Of a stretch of DNA of 64,000 nt, positions 35,404 to 44,725 are shown piece after piece. The position numbers and the translations under genes were made by a program. The first letter of the stretch is position 1; every line of letters begins with the position of its first letter. Below the pieces are notes generated by a model. It searched no databases. It saw only the letters and a list, made by a program, of their open reading frames with translations, and was not told where the DNA came from. This stretch comes from Pseudomonas syringae (GTDB lineage Bacteria; Pseudomonadota; Gammaproteobacteria; Pseudomonadales; Pseudomonadaceae): NCBI RefSeq assembly GCF_001698815.1, contig NZ_LGSI01000043.1, positions 93,046 through 157,045 of the forward strand. The letters are read 5' to 3'.

Positions 35404-36720
35404 TCAATACTGATAGCGCAGGATCGCATGGGGTAGCGAATGCAAGGCAAAGGCGCTGAACAGCGCGACCAGCGCCGGCAGGATCAGCCACCAGACCCGC
35501 ACCGGCAGGGCATTCAGCGAAGTGTCACGCTGGACGAAGGCCAGACTGGCGGCGCATACGCAGAACGCCAGCATCATTCCAGCCAGCACGTCTGTCGGCC
35601 AGTGAACGCCCAGATACACCCGAGACATGGCAATCGACAGCGCTGGTATGCCGCCCAACAGTAGCCACGTCAGGCGCAAACGCACCGGCTGCCCGCGACC
35701 GGCCAGCACCGCCAGGGTCATGAACAAGCCGAACGCGGCTGAGCTATGGCCACTGGGCATGCTGTAAGTGGTGAGGGGTTCGAGCAGCACTTCCGGGCGG
35801 GAGCGGGCGAAGATGTATTTCATGCTGCCATTGACGATGGCGCAACCCAGAGTCGTGGCCCCGGCAAACAGTGCATGACGCCATTGTTTGGTAATCAGCA
35901 GCAGGGCCAGCAACAGGGCTGCGGCGAAAAATTGCGTGCGGAAATCTCCCAGCCCGGTCACGACGATCACAAAGTCATCGGCTGCAGCACTGCGATGTTC
36001 CTGCACAAGAGTCATCAACCCGTTATCGAACTGGGTCAGGTACGGCCAGCCCAGAAACAGGCCGCCCAACATGATCCCGGCGACCAGCGCAATGGCCTTG
36101 GTCGCGTAACGCTTGGCGCGCAGGCTGCTTTGCACAGCCACGGCGAGCAGCACGGCCATGCCGCCACCGACCACCGCCGCCTGCGGCCAGAAACCTTCCG
36201 GTAACGGTAGACGAACCGCCGCACCTGCGGCCCAACCCGGCAGCAGGTAGACAATCGACCATCCCGCCGCAGCTATGACGCTGACTGCAGCGAAGCGCGG
36301 GAATGGCATGTCGAACATGCCAGCCACCATCGGCAGCATGGGCCGCAGCGGACCAATGAAGCGCCCGACCAGCAAGCTGGCTATGCCATAGCGCTGAAAG
36401 TAAGTCTCGGCGCCGCCGATCCATTCGGGATGATGGCGCAGGCCCGGCAGGCGGCGGATGTTTTGGTGAAACTTGCGGCCCAGGAAATAAGAAATCGCAT
36501 CGCCCAGCAATCCGCCGACAAACCCGAGCAGCAAGACTTCCCCCAGCGGCAGCACGCCGCTACCCGCCAGCGCGGCGACGGCAAACAGCAAAACCGTGCC
36601 GGGCACGATGATCCCGGCGATGGCCAGGCACTCGATAAATGCCACCACGAAAATGGCCACGCTCAGCCACGAAGGGTTTGCCGCCAGCCAACCGGTGATG
36701 CTATCGAGCCATGGCCCCAT
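35404..36720 (-). CDS. DedA-PAP2 fusion membrane protein
   Basis: A 438-residue protein with two known membrane modules. The N-terminal DedA part (about 1-200) has FIECLAIAGIIVPGTVLLF, LGDAISYFLGRKF and VGRFIGPLRPMLPMVAGMFDMP. The C-terminal PAP2 phosphatase part (about 240-430) has KYIFARSRP, PSGHSSAAF and SRVYLGVHWPTDVLAG, the three acid phosphatase signature motifs. Fusion suggests that lipid flipping and undecaprenyl or phosphatidic acid phosphate removal are linked. It ends 22 bp from the stop of the convergent Lon-domain gene. Confidence 0.93.
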   Translation of the reverse strand: MGPWLDSITGWLAANPSWLSVAIFVVAFIECLAIAGIIVPGTVLLFAVAALAGSGVLPLGEVLLLGFVGGLLGDAISYFLGRKFHQNIRRLPGLRHHPEWIGGAETYFQRYGIASLLVGRFIGPLRPMLPMVAGMFDMPFPRFAAVSVIAAAGWSIVYLLPGWAAGAAVRLPLPEGFWPQAAVVGGGMAVLLAVAVQSSLRAKRYATKAIALVAGIMLGGLFLGWPYLTQFDNGLMTLVQEHRSAAADDFVIVVTGLGDFRTQFFAAALLLALLLITKQWRHALFAGATTLGCAIVNGSMKYIFARSRPEVLLEPLTTYSMPSGHSSAAFGLFMTLAVLAGRGQPVRLRLTWLLLGGIPALSIAMSRVYLGVHWPTDVLAGMMLAFCVCAASLAFVQRDTSLNALPVRVWWLILPALVALFSAFALHSLPHAILRYQY

Positions 36721-36723
36721 GGG

Positions 36724-37395
36724 TCAGTTTCCTTGATCGATTAAAAAGTAGTCGCGGCCTTCGACCTGACCGCGCCGCAGCGGGTTCCGCGTACAGAAGC
36801 GCGCGTAATGGGCATCGACGAAGCGGTACAGGAGATGTTCGTCACGGCCGGTCGGGATGCCCAGTCGTGTGGTCTGGATGATCTGTTCGGGGGTTTGGCC
36901 CACATCTTCAACCAGCAGCAAGTCAGGGTCGAAGCGCTTGGCGTCCCACATTGGCACTTTCAGGCCCAGCGCCTTGCACAGCAGGGTCTGACCGGCACAC
37001 AGTTGTTCGGGTAGGCGGATCGCGCCGCTGGCGTCCGGGTTATTCAATTGCATTTGCGCAAGACTGTTGGCGTCCGACACGTCGTCGACCCACGGGAAGG
37101 CGGATTTGATCAGCACCGCATTGCCCGGACCCTCGGCACTGAAGTTCAGCGAGTCGCCGCCCCGGGCGTAATACATATAGATGTGGCCACCGTCGAGAAA
37201 CAGCGCTTTGCGCTTCTCGGTGTAGCCCAGCGAAGCGTGACTGCCTTTCTCGACGAAGTAATACGCTTCGGTCTCGATAATCCGCGCCGCCAGCCAGAGC
37301 TCGCCTACCTTGTGTCGAATCACCTTGCCCAGCAGCGCTCGGGCCAGCACTTGTGCATCGCGATGGAAAAAACTGTCGGGAAGGGCGTCAGGCAT
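36724..37395 (-). CDS. DNA-3-methyladenine glycosylase (Mpg/AAG type)
   Basis: A 223-residue base-excision enzyme of the mammalian AAG family, removing alkylated purines. Motifs are FFHRDAQVLARALLGKVI, the catalytic region ARIIETEAYYFVEKGSHASLGYT, YMYYARGGDSLNF (Tyr intercalation) and the C-terminal PLRRGQVEGRDYF. It lies three bases upstream of the DedA-PAP2 gene, so the two are probably one transcript. Confidence 0.92.
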   Translation of the reverse strand: MPDALPDSFFHRDAQVLARALLGKVIRHKVGELWLAARIIETEAYYFVEKGSHASLGYTEKRKALFLDGGHIYMYYARGGDSLNFSAEGPGNAVLIKSAFPWVDDVSDANSLAQMQLNNPDASGAIRLPEQLCAGQTLLCKALGLKVPMWDAKRFDPDLLLVEDVGQTPEQIIQTTRLGIPTGRDEHLLYRFVDAHYARFCTRNPLRRGQVEGRDYFLIDQGN

Positions 37396-37485
37396 GGGGG
37401 CACATGAAGTGGCGGCGGGTGGGCCGTGATGATAGCAACCTCAATCTTAATTGGAGCTGAATAGTGTCGGCTTGAGTCAGGCACC

Positions 37486-37577
37486 GCGTTGGAGCGAGGC
37501 TTGCCCGCGAACCTGGCGCCTCGGTACACCAGACCTAACGCGTTATCGTTCTTCGCGGGCAAGCCTCGCCCCAACGG
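37486..37577. repeat. REPIN (inverted REP pair)
   Basis: CGTTGGAGCGAGGCTTGCCC faces GGGCAAGCCTCGCCCCAACGG. Same family as 27943-28035 and 51039-51132. Located in the 329-bp gap before proA. Confidence 0.8.
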
Positions 37578-37683
37578 ATCGCCTTTCAGGACAATCTGCC
37601 CACAAAACGATCCCTCGAAGCCCGTTTTTGCACTGTTCTCGACCATCCGCCTGTCACCGCTGTCGTTAGCGGCGCTTGACAGC

Positions 37684-37689
37684 TATAAT
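37684..37689 (+). promoter_or_regulatory. -10 box of proA operon
   Basis: A perfect TATAAT lies 36 bp before the proA ATG. TTGAC is only three bases upstream and cannot be the -35; the hexamer at the right distance (TGTCGT) is weak. Confidence 0.4.
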
Positions 37690-37724
37690 CGGCCGCTTTC
37701 CTCTATGCCAAGACCTCTGAGACC

Positions 37725-38996
37725 ATGACTGAGTCTGTTCTTGACTACATGACCCGCCTGGGTCAAGCCGCCCGCGAAGCTTCGCGAGTGATCGGCCGTG
37801 CCAGCACTGCGCAGAAAAACCGCGCGCTATTGGCCACCGCTGCCGCTCTGGATGACGCCCGCGCTCAATTGTCTGCTGCCAATGACATGGACCTGGCCGC
37901 CGGCCGCGCCAATGGTCTAGAGCCGGCAATGCTCGAGCGTCTGGCCCTGACCCCCGCACGGATCGACAGCATGATCGTCGGGTTGCGTCAGGTAGCGAAC
38001 CTTCCGGACCCGATCGGCGCGATCCGCGACATGAGCTTTCGTCCGTCCGGTATTCAGGTGGGCAAGATGCGCGTGCCACTGGGCGTGGTCGGGATCATCT
38101 ATGAGTCGCGGCCCAACGTGACCATCGATGCCGCGAGCCTGTGCCTGAAGTCCGGCAACGCGACCATCCTGCGCGGTGGTTCCGAGGCGATTCATTCCAA
38201 CAAGGCAATTGCCGCCTGCATCCAGCGCGGCCTGGCCGAAGCCGATTTGCCGGCTGCCGTCGTTCAGGTGGTGGAAACTACTGACCGCGCCGCCGTCGGT
38301 GCGTTGATCACCATGTCCGAGTTTGTCGACGTCATCGTTCCTCGTGGCGGCAAAGGTTTGATCGAGCGCGTCAGCCGAGATGCGCGGGTGCCGGTCATCA
38401 AGCATCTGGACGGTATTTGTCACGTGTATGTCAGTGCTCATGCGGATTTGCCGAAAGCTCAGCGCATTGCCTTCAACGCCAAGACTTATCGTTACGGGAT
38501 ATGTGGCGCGATGGAAACCCTGCTGGTCGATCAGACCATCGCAGCCGAGTTCCTGCCGCAGATGGCTGCCCAGTTCCGCGAAAAAGGCGTTGAACTGCGC
38601 GGTTGCGAGCGTACCCGCGAGTTGATCGAGGCGAACGTTGCGACCGAGGAAGACTGGAATACCGAGTACCTGGCACCGATTCTGTCGATCCGTATCGTGA
38701 CGGGGCTGGATCAGGCCATTGAACACATCAATCACTATGGCTCGCATCACAGCGATGCCATCGTCTCCGATCATCAGGGACAAGTGCGGCGCTTCATGGC
38801 CGAAGTCGACTCCAGTTCGGTGATGGTCAACGCGCCGACCAGCTTCGCCGATGGCTTCGAATACGGATTGGGTGCCGAGATCGGCATTTCTACTGATAAG
38901 CTGCACGCCCGCGGTCCGGTCGGTCTCGAAGGTCTGACCTGCGAGAAGTACATCGTGATCGGTGATGGTCAGTTACGTGGACAGGAGCCAGCCTGA
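37725..38996 (+). CDS. proA: Gamma-glutamyl phosphate reductase
   Basis: A 423-residue NADPH-dependent enzyme of proline synthesis that turns gamma-glutamyl phosphate into glutamate semialdehyde. Length and motifs are normal: [49 protein letters not shown] and the catalytic Cys region [10 protein letters not shown], ending with [25 protein letters not shown] motifs. It starts the long run proA-nadD-rsfS-rlmH-mrdA-rodA. Confidence 0.97.
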   Translation: MTESVLDYMTRLGQAAREASRVIGRASTAQKNRALLATAAALDDARAQLSAANDMDLAAGRANGLEPAMLERLALTPARIDSMIVGLRQVANLPDPIGAIRDMSFRPSGIQVGKMRVPLGVVGIIYESRPNVTIDAASLCLKSGNATILRGGSEAIHSNKAIAACIQRGLAEADLPAAVVQVVETTDRAAVGALITMSEFVDVIVPRGGKGLIERVSRDARVPVIKHLDGICHVYVSAHADLPKAQRIAFNAKTYRYGICGAMETLLVDQTIAAEFLPQMAAQFREKGVELRGCERTRELIEANVATEEDWNTEYLAPILSIRIVTGLDQAIEHINHYGSHHSDAIVSDHQGQVRRFMAEVDSSSVMVNAPTSFADGFEYGLGAEIGISTDKLHARGPVGLEGLTCEKYIVIGDGQLRGQEPA

Positions 38997-38997
38997 C

Positions 38998-39678
38998 TTG
39001 AGCGAGCCTGAACGGCACGCCGCTGCGCTTATGCCCAAACGCATCGGGATTCTGGGTGGCACCTTTGACCCAGTGCACATCGGTCATTTGCGCGGGGCGC
39101 TGGAAGTCGCCGCGTTGCTTGAACTGGATGAGTTACGCCTGACGCCCAGCGCCCGGCCGCCCCATCGCGATACGCCGAGTGTATCTGCGCAGGACCGTCT
39201 GGCGATGGTCGAGTGCGCGGTTGTCGGCGTGCCGCCCTTGACGGTGGATGACCGTGAGCTGAAGCGGGACAAGCCGTCCTACACCATTGATACACTGGAG
39301 TCGACGCGAGCCGAACTGGCCGCGCAGGACCAGTTATTCCTGTTGCTGGGTTGGGATGCCTTTTGTGGGCTGCCGACTTGGCATCGTTGGGATGAACTGT
39401 TGGAGCACTGCCATATCGTGGTGCTGCAGCGCCCGGACGCGGACAGCGAATCGCCGGATGCCATGCGCAATCTGCTGGCGGCACGCGCAGTCAGCGATCC
39501 GAAGGCCCTGAAAGGGCCGGGCGGACAAATTACATTCGTCTGGCAGACACCGTTATCCGTGTCTGCCACCCAGATCCGCCAACTGCTGGCCAGCGGGAAG
39601 TCGGTACGTTATCTGGTGCCAGACGCGGTACTGGCCTATATCGAAGCGCACGGGCTGTACCATGCGCCGAAAAACTGA
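38998..39678 (+). CDS. nadD: Nicotinate-nucleotide adenylyltransferase
   Basis: About 226 residues; it adenylates nicotinate mononucleotide in NAD synthesis. The nucleotidyltransferase motif [15 protein letters not shown] and the C-terminal [14 protein letters not shown] are clear. The TTG at 38998 has AGGAG ten bases upstream and gives [17 protein letters not shown]; the ATG at 39031 (215 residues) lacks a site but begins nearer the fold, so the start is uncertain. It begins two bases after the proA stop codon. Confidence 0.93.
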   Translation: MSEPERHAAALMPKRIGILGGTFDPVHIGHLRGALEVAALLELDELRLTPSARPPHRDTPSVSAQDRLAMVECAVVGVPPLTVDDRELKRDKPSYTIDTLESTRAELAAQDQLFLLLGWDAFCGLPTWHRWDELLEHCHIVVLQRPDADSESPDAMRNLLAARAVSDPKALKGPGGQITFVWQTPLSVSATQIRQLLASGKSVRYLVPDAVLAYIEAHGLYHAPKN

Positions 39679-39751
39679 GGGAACGCCCCACAACTGCTTT
39701 GATCGATAAGCGTTTTGGCGTTTCCACACATACGAGCAAATTGAGTTTTTT

Positions 39752-40174
39752 ATGACAAAGCAAAAAATGAGCAGTGAAGAAGTCGTCCAGATTGCTATCG
39801 CAGCACTGGAAGACGTCAAAGGCACCGACATCCAAACCATCGATGTACGCGACAAAACCAGCATCGCCGATTACATGCTGATCTGCACCGGTACTTCCAA
39901 CCGTCAGTTGAACGCACTGGTTGATAGCGTGCGTGACAAGGTCAAGGCTGCCGGCCTGAAATCGTTGAGCGAAGAAGGCAAGGGCGACAGCGACTGGGTG
40001 CTGCTGGACCTGGGTGACGTCATCGTTCACGTGATGACCGCCAATGCCCGTCAGTTCTATGACCTTGAGCGTCTGTGGCAGGGTGCTGAGCAAAGCCGTG
40101 CGGCGGATGCCAAACACCACAGCCCTGAAGTCGGCCATGAGCATTTCAACAAGCTCAACAAAGACCAGCAGTAA
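39752..40174 (+). CDS. rsfS: Ribosome silencing factor RsfS
   Basis: A 140-residue RsfS/Iojap protein that binds L14 on the large subunit and blocks subunit joining when nutrients are low. Motifs are IDVRDKTSIADYMLICTGTSNRQL, SEEGKGDSDWVLLDLGDVIVHVM and QFYDLERLW. It is followed nine bases later by rlmH, the usual pairing. Confidence 0.96.
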   Translation: MTKQKMSSEEVVQIAIAALEDVKGTDIQTIDVRDKTSIADYMLICTGTSNRQLNALVDSVRDKVKAAGLKSLSEEGKGDSDWVLLDLGDVIVHVMTANARQFYDLERLWQGAEQSRAADAKHHSPEVGHEHFNKLNKDQQ

Positions 40175-40183
40175 GAGGTCGTT

Positions 40184-40651
40184 GTGCGTCTGCGTCTGAT
40201 CGCGGTCGGTTCGCGCATGCCCAAGTGGGTGGAAGAGGGTTGGCACGAGTATGCCAAGCGTCTGCCATCCGAACTGGCGCTCGATCTGGTGGAGATTCCG
40301 CTCAATACCCGTGGCAAGAATGCCGACGTGGCTCGCTTCATCCGTCAGGAAGGCGAGGCCATGCTGGCCAAAGTGCAGCCGGGTGAGCGGATCGTGACCC
40401 TCGAAGTCCAGGGCAAACCGTGGAGCACCGAGCAACTGGCGGTGGAACTCGATCGCTGGCGGCTCGACGCGCGCACCGTGAACCTGATGGTAGGTGGCCC
40501 CGAAGGCCTGTCGCCGGAGGTCTGTGCGCGCAGTGAGCAGCGCTGGTCATTGTCACCGCTGACCCTGCCGCATCCGCTGGTGCGCATCCTGATTGGCGAG
40601 CAGATCTACCGCGCCTGGACAGTTCTGTCCGGGCACCCTTATCACAAATAG
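40184..40651 (+). CDS. rlmH: 23S rRNA pseudouridine-1915 N3-methyltransferase
   Basis: A 155-residue SPOUT methyltransferase that acts on pseudouridine 1915 of 23S rRNA on assembled ribosomes. The start is GTG after AAGAGG. The AdoMet knot motif [15 protein letters not shown] and the C-terminal [33 protein letters not shown] (in two parts) are typical. Length is standard. Confidence 0.97.
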   Translation: MRLRLIAVGSRMPKWVEEGWHEYAKRLPSELALDLVEIPLNTRGKNADVARFIRQEGEAMLAKVQPGERIVTLEVQGKPWSTEQLAVELDRWRLDARTVNLMVGGPEGLSPEVCARSEQRWSLSPLTLPHPLVRILIGEQIYRAWTVLSGHPYHK

Positions 40652-40663
40652 CACTGCGCCCTA

Positions 40664-42565
40664 ATGTCTCAGCCGATCCGCCTAAAAGACCATGAGAAAG
40701 ACGCACGTCTGGTGCGCGGCCGGGTCGTGGTCGGAGCTGTGGCTGTCGTCGTGCTGATTTGCGTATTGGTGGCGCGGCTGTATTTCCTGCAGGTCATCCA
40801 GTACGAGTATCACTCGACCCTGTCGGAAAACAACCGGGTTCATGTACAGCCGATTCCACCCAGCCGGGGTTTGATCTTTGACCGCAACGGCGTGGTGGTG
40901 GCCGATAACCGGCCCAGTTTCAGCCTGAGCATGACCCGCGAGCGTTCCGGCGATTGGTCTCAGGTGCTCGATACCATCATCGAAGTGCTGGAGCTGACGC
41001 CGGACGACCGGTCCATCTTCGAAAAGCGCATGAAGCAAGGGCGACGGCCGTTTGAGCCGGTGCCGATTCTGTTCGAGCTCACTGAAGAGCAAATTGCCAG
41101 AGTGGCCGTCAATCAGTTCCGCCTTCCGGGGGTGGAAGTGGTGGCGCAGCTGGTACGGCATTATCCGGAGGGTCCGCATTTTGCGCACTCGGTGGGCTAC
41201 ATGGGGCGGATCAACGAGAAAGAGCTGAAAAGCCTCGATCCCGTGGCCTATAGCGGTACCCACCACATTGGCAAGACCGGCATCGAACGTTTCTACGAAC
41301 CCGAGCTGCATGGTCAGGTCGGCTACGAAGAAGTCGAAACCAATGCCCGTGGTCGCGTGTTGCGTGTCCTCAAGCGGACCGATCCGGTGCCGGGCAAGGA
41401 CATCGTGCTCAGCCTCGACATAAAACTGCAGCAAGCCGCAGAAGCGGCGCTGGGTGGGCGTCGCGGCGCAATCGTTGCGCTTGACCCTGCTACTGGCGAA
41501 GTCCTGGCGATGGTCAGCGCGCCGAGTTTCGACCCGAATTTGTTCGTTACCGGCATCAGCTTCAAGGCCTACGCCGAGCTGCGCGATTCGATTGATCGCC
41601 CGCTGTTCAACCGGATTCTGCGCGGTTTGTATCCTCCGGGGTCGACGATCAAGCCGGCAGTGGCGATTGCCGGGCTGGACTCCGGTGTGGTGACAGCTTC
41701 GACGCGCGTCTTCGACCCCGGTTTTTATCAGCTGCCCAATTACGATCACAAATACCGCAACTGGAACCGCACCGGCGATGGCTGGGTCGATCTGGACACC
41801 GCGATCATGCGTTCCAATGACACCTATTTTTACGATCTGGCGCACAAGATCGGCATCGACCGGCTGGCCAGCTACATGAACAAGTTCGGCATCGGCCAGA
41901 AAGTGTCGCTGGACATGTTCGAAGAATCCCCTGGCCTGATGCCGTCCCGGGACTGGAAGCGCGCGACCCGCCGCCAGGCCTGGTTCCCTGGCGAGACCTT
42001 GATCCTCGGGATCGGTCAAGGCTACATGCAGGCCACGCCGTTGCAACTGGCCCAGGCCACTGCGCTGGTGGCCAACAAGGGCAAATGGAATCGGCCGCAC
42101 CTGGCCAAGACCATCGAAGGCCAGCCGCCCGTCGATGAAAACCCGATGCCGGACATTGTCCTGCGCGATCCGTCGGATTGGGCCAAGGTCAACCATGGCA
42201 TGCAGCAGGTCATGCACGGTGCGCGCGGCACGGCCCGCAAGGCAGCCATTGGCGCGCAGTACCGGATTGCCGGGAAAAGCGGTACCGCGCAGGTCGTGGC
42301 GATCAAGCAAGGCGAAAAATATGACCGCTCCAAGGTTCAGGAACGCCATCGTGACCACGCCTTGTTCGTAGGCTTCGCGCCAGCCGACAACCCGAAGATC
42401 GTCGTCGCCGTGATGGTCGAGAATGGCGAGTCCGGTTCCGGCGTCGCTGCTCCCGTGGTTCGTCAGGTCATGGACGCCTGGCTGCTCAATCCCGACGGCA
42501 CGCTCAAGCCCGAGTACGCCGGCCTAACACCTGTGGAGACTGCGGCCAGTGCCCGTGAAGAGTAA
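40664..42565 (+). CDS. mrdA: Penicillin-binding protein 2 (elongasome transpeptidase)
   Basis: A 633-residue class B PBP that crosslinks peptidoglycan during cell elongation. It has one N-terminal membrane helix (about residues 20-45), the dimerisation and pedestal region, and a transpeptidase domain with SxxK (GSTIKPAVAIAGL), SND-type motif (MRSNDTYFYDLAH) and KSGTAQ. It overlaps rodA by about 11 bases, and its product works with RodA. Confidence 0.96.
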   Translation: MSQPIRLKDHEKDARLVRGRVVVGAVAVVVLICVLVARLYFLQVIQYEYHSTLSENNRVHVQPIPPSRGLIFDRNGVVVADNRPSFSLSMTRERSGDWSQVLDTIIEVLELTPDDRSIFEKRMKQGRRPFEPVPILFELTEEQIARVAVNQFRLPGVEVVAQLVRHYPEGPHFAHSVGYMGRINEKELKSLDPVAYSGTHHIGKTGIERFYEPELHGQVGYEEVETNARGRVLRVLKRTDPVPGKDIVLSLDIKLQQAAEAALGGRRGAIVALDPATGEVLAMVSAPSFDPNLFVTGISFKAYAELRDSIDRPLFNRILRGLYPPGSTIKPAVAIAGLDSGVVTASTRVFDPGFYQLPNYDHKYRNWNRTGDGWVDLDTAIMRSNDTYFYDLAHKIGIDRLASYMNKFGIGQKVSLDMFEESPGLMPSRDWKRATRRQAWFPGETLILGIGQGYMQATPLQLAQATALVANKGKWNRPHLAKTIEGQPPVDENPMPDIVLRDPSDWAKVNHGMQQVMHGARGTARKAAIGAQYRIAGKSGTAQVVAIKQGEKYDRSKVQERHRDHALFVGFAPADNPKIVVAVMVENGESGSGVAAPVVRQVMDAWLLNPDGTLKPEYAGLTPVETAASAREE

Positions 42566-43700
42566 TTTCGACCGCATTCTGTCCAGCGAAGATGTGATGC
42601 GCCGCCGCGCCACCTTCCTGCAGCGCATTCATATCGACGGGCCTTTGCTGATTCTGTTGCTGACGTTGGCGGCCGGCAGTCTGTTCGTCCTGTATTCAGC
42701 CAGCGGCAAGAACTGGGATCTGCTGATCAAGCAGGCCAGTTCGTTCGGCATCGGGTTGGTGTCGATGGTCATCATCGCTCAGTTGGAGCCGCGCTTCATG
42801 GCGCGCTGGGTGCCGGTGCTCTATGTGCTGGGCGTTCTGCTGCTGGTGGTGGTGGATGTGATGGGCCACAACGCCATGGGCGCGACCCGCTGGATCAACA
42901 TCCCCGGCGTGATCCGCTTCCAGCCTTCGGAATTTCTCAAGATCATCATGCCGGCGACCATCGCCTGGTATTTGTCGAAACGCACGCTGCCGCCCCATCT
43001 CAAACATGTGGCGCTCAGCCTGGCGCTGATCGGCATTCCATTCGTTCTCATCGTGCGCCAACCGGACCTAGGCACCTCGCTGCTGATTCTGGCCTCGGGG
43101 ACTTTCGTGTTGTTCATGGCCGGGCTGCGCTGGCGCTGGATCATCAGCGTGGTTGCTGCTGCCGTGCCGGTCGCGGTGGCGATGTGGTTCTTCATCATGC
43201 ACGACTACCAGAAGCAGCGAATCCTGACGTTCCTCGATCCGGAGAGCGATCCGCTGGGCACCGGATGGAACATCATTCAGTCCAAGGCGGCCATCGGTTC
43301 GGGCGGCGTTTTTGGCAAGGGTTGGCTGCTGGGCACCCAGTCGCACCTGGACTTCCTGCCGGAAAGCCACACCGACTTCATCATCGCGGTGTTGGGCGAA
43401 GAGTTCGGTCTGGTGGGGATTTGCGCGCTGCTGCTGATTTATCTGCTGTTGATCGGGCGTGGCCTGGTTATCACCGCTCAGGCCCAGACTTTGTTCGGCA
43501 AATTGCTCGCGGGTAGCCTGACGATGACATTTTTTGTTTACGTTTTCGTCAACATCGGTATGGTCAGTGGCCTGTTGCCAGTTGTGGGGGTGCCGCTGCC
43601 CTTCATTAGTTACGGCGGAACTTCGCTGGTAACCCTACTGTCAGCGTTTGGGGTTTTGATGTCGATTCACACACATCGTAAGTGGATCGCACAGGTTTGA
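42555..43700 (+). CDS. rodA: Rod-shape glycosyltransferase RodA (SEDS)
   Basis: About 381 residues and ten membrane helices. SEDS motifs are GATRWINIPGVIRFQPSEFLK, RQPDLGTSLLILASG, PESHTDFIIAVLGEEFG and the C-terminal PLPFISYGGTSLV. RodA polymerises glycan strands with PBP2. The GTG at 42555 overlaps the mrdA stop; the GTG at 42549 is equally possible. mltB follows 17 bp later. Confidence 0.95.
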   Translation: MKSNFDRILSSEDVMRRRATFLQRIHIDGPLLILLLTLAAGSLFVLYSASGKNWDLLIKQASSFGIGLVSMVIIAQLEPRFMARWVPVLYVLGVLLLVVVDVMGHNAMGATRWINIPGVIRFQPSEFLKIIMPATIAWYLSKRTLPPHLKHVALSLALIGIPFVLIVRQPDLGTSLLILASGTFVLFMAGLRWRWIISVVAAAVPVAVAMWFFIMHDYQKQRILTFLDPESDPLGTGWNIIQSKAAIGSGGVFGKGWLLGTQSHLDFLPESHTDFIIAVLGEEFGLVGICALLLIYLLLIGRGLVITAQAQTLFGKLLAGSLTMTFFVYVFVNIGMVSGLLPVVGVPLPFISYGGTSLVTLLSAFGVLMSIHTHRKWIAQV

Positions 43701-43717
43701 TTAAGGTGAAGAATTCC

Positions 43718-44725
43718 ATGCAAGTAGTGCGTAACTGGGCTCGATATGCTCCGTTGGTCGGCCTGGTTGGTATCCTTGGATCTGTTCAAGAGGCATTGGC
43801 AGGGGATTACGAAGGCTCGCCGCAGGTTGCCGAGTTCGTCGCACAGATGACTCGCGATTACGGCTTCGCCGGCGAGCAGTTGATTGACGTGTTCCGTGAA
43901 GTGGAGCGCAAGCAGGCGATCCTCGACGCTATTTCCCGGCCAGCCGAGCGCGTCAAGCAATGGAAGGACTATCGTCCGATGTTCATCACTGACGCGCGCA
44001 TCGCGCGAGGTGTGGACTTCTGGCGTCAGCACGAGGCCGCGCTGGCCCGTGCCGAACAGGAATATGGCGTCCCGGCCCAGGTCATCGTGTCGATTATTGG
44101 CGTCGAGACGTTCTTCGGGCGCAATACCGGCAATTATCGGGTCATCGACGCCCTGTCTACGCTAGGCTTTGACTATCCGCCGCGTGCTGATTTCTTCCGC
44201 AAGGAACTGCGTGAGTTCCTGCTGCTGGCCCGCGAACAACAGGTCGATCCGCTGACCCTCAAAGGCTCCTATGCGGGTGCCATGGGTTTGCCGCAGTTCA
44301 TGCCGAGCAGTTTCCGCGCGTACGCCGTGGATTTCGACGGCGACGGCCACATCAATATCTGGACCGATCCGGACGACGCCATCGGCAGCGTCGCCAGCTA
44401 CTTCAAGCGCCATGGCTGGGTCGCTGGCGAACCGGTGGTCAGCCTTGCAAGTGTGCGCGGCGACCGGGTTGACGAAGGCTTGAGTCCGGGCATTGATCCG
44501 GTAAAGACCGTTGGGGAGTTGCGAGCGTTGGGTTGGGCGAGTCATGATGCGCTGCGCGATGACCTGCCGGTAACCGCCTTTCGCCTTGAGGGAGAAAAAG
44601 GGCCGGAATACTGGATGGGTCTGAAGAATTTTTATGCAATCACGCGTTATAACCGCAGCGTGATGTACGCCATGACCGTACATCAGCTGTCTGAATTATT
44701 GGTTCAAGCTCGGGGCGTCAAGTAA
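43718..44725 (+). CDS. mltB: Lytic murein transglycosylase B
   Basis: A 335-residue MltB family enzyme that cleaves glycan strands to 1,6-anhydro ends. It has an N-terminal signal or anchor (to about 28, ALAGDYEGS), the catalytic Glu in IIGVETFFGRNTG, then [33 protein letters not shown] (in two parts). ATG 43718 follows AAGGTGAAG; the longer frame from 43682 is not needed. Its stop overlaps the rlpA start by one base. Confidence 0.94.
   Translation: MQVVRNWARYAPLVGLVGILGSVQEALAGDYEGSPQVAEFVAQMTRDYGFAGEQLIDVFREVERKQAILDAISRPAERVKQWKDYRPMFITDARIARGVDFWRQHEAALARAEQEYGVPAQVIVSIIGVETFFGRNTGNYRVIDALSTLGFDYPPRADFFRKELREFLLLAREQQVDPLTLKGSYAGAMGLPQFMPSSFRAYAVDFDGDGHINIWTDPDDAIGSVASYFKRHGWVAGEPVVSLASVRGDRVDEGLSPGIDPVKTVGELRALGWASHDALRDDLPVTAFRLEGEKGPEYWMGLKNFYAITRYNRSVMYAMTVHQLSELLVQARGVK

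Noticed and set aside
40682..42358. 558-codon minus-strand frame opposite mrdA
   Set aside because: Antisense shadow of PBP2; His- and Gln-rich translation typical of reverse-frame artefacts.
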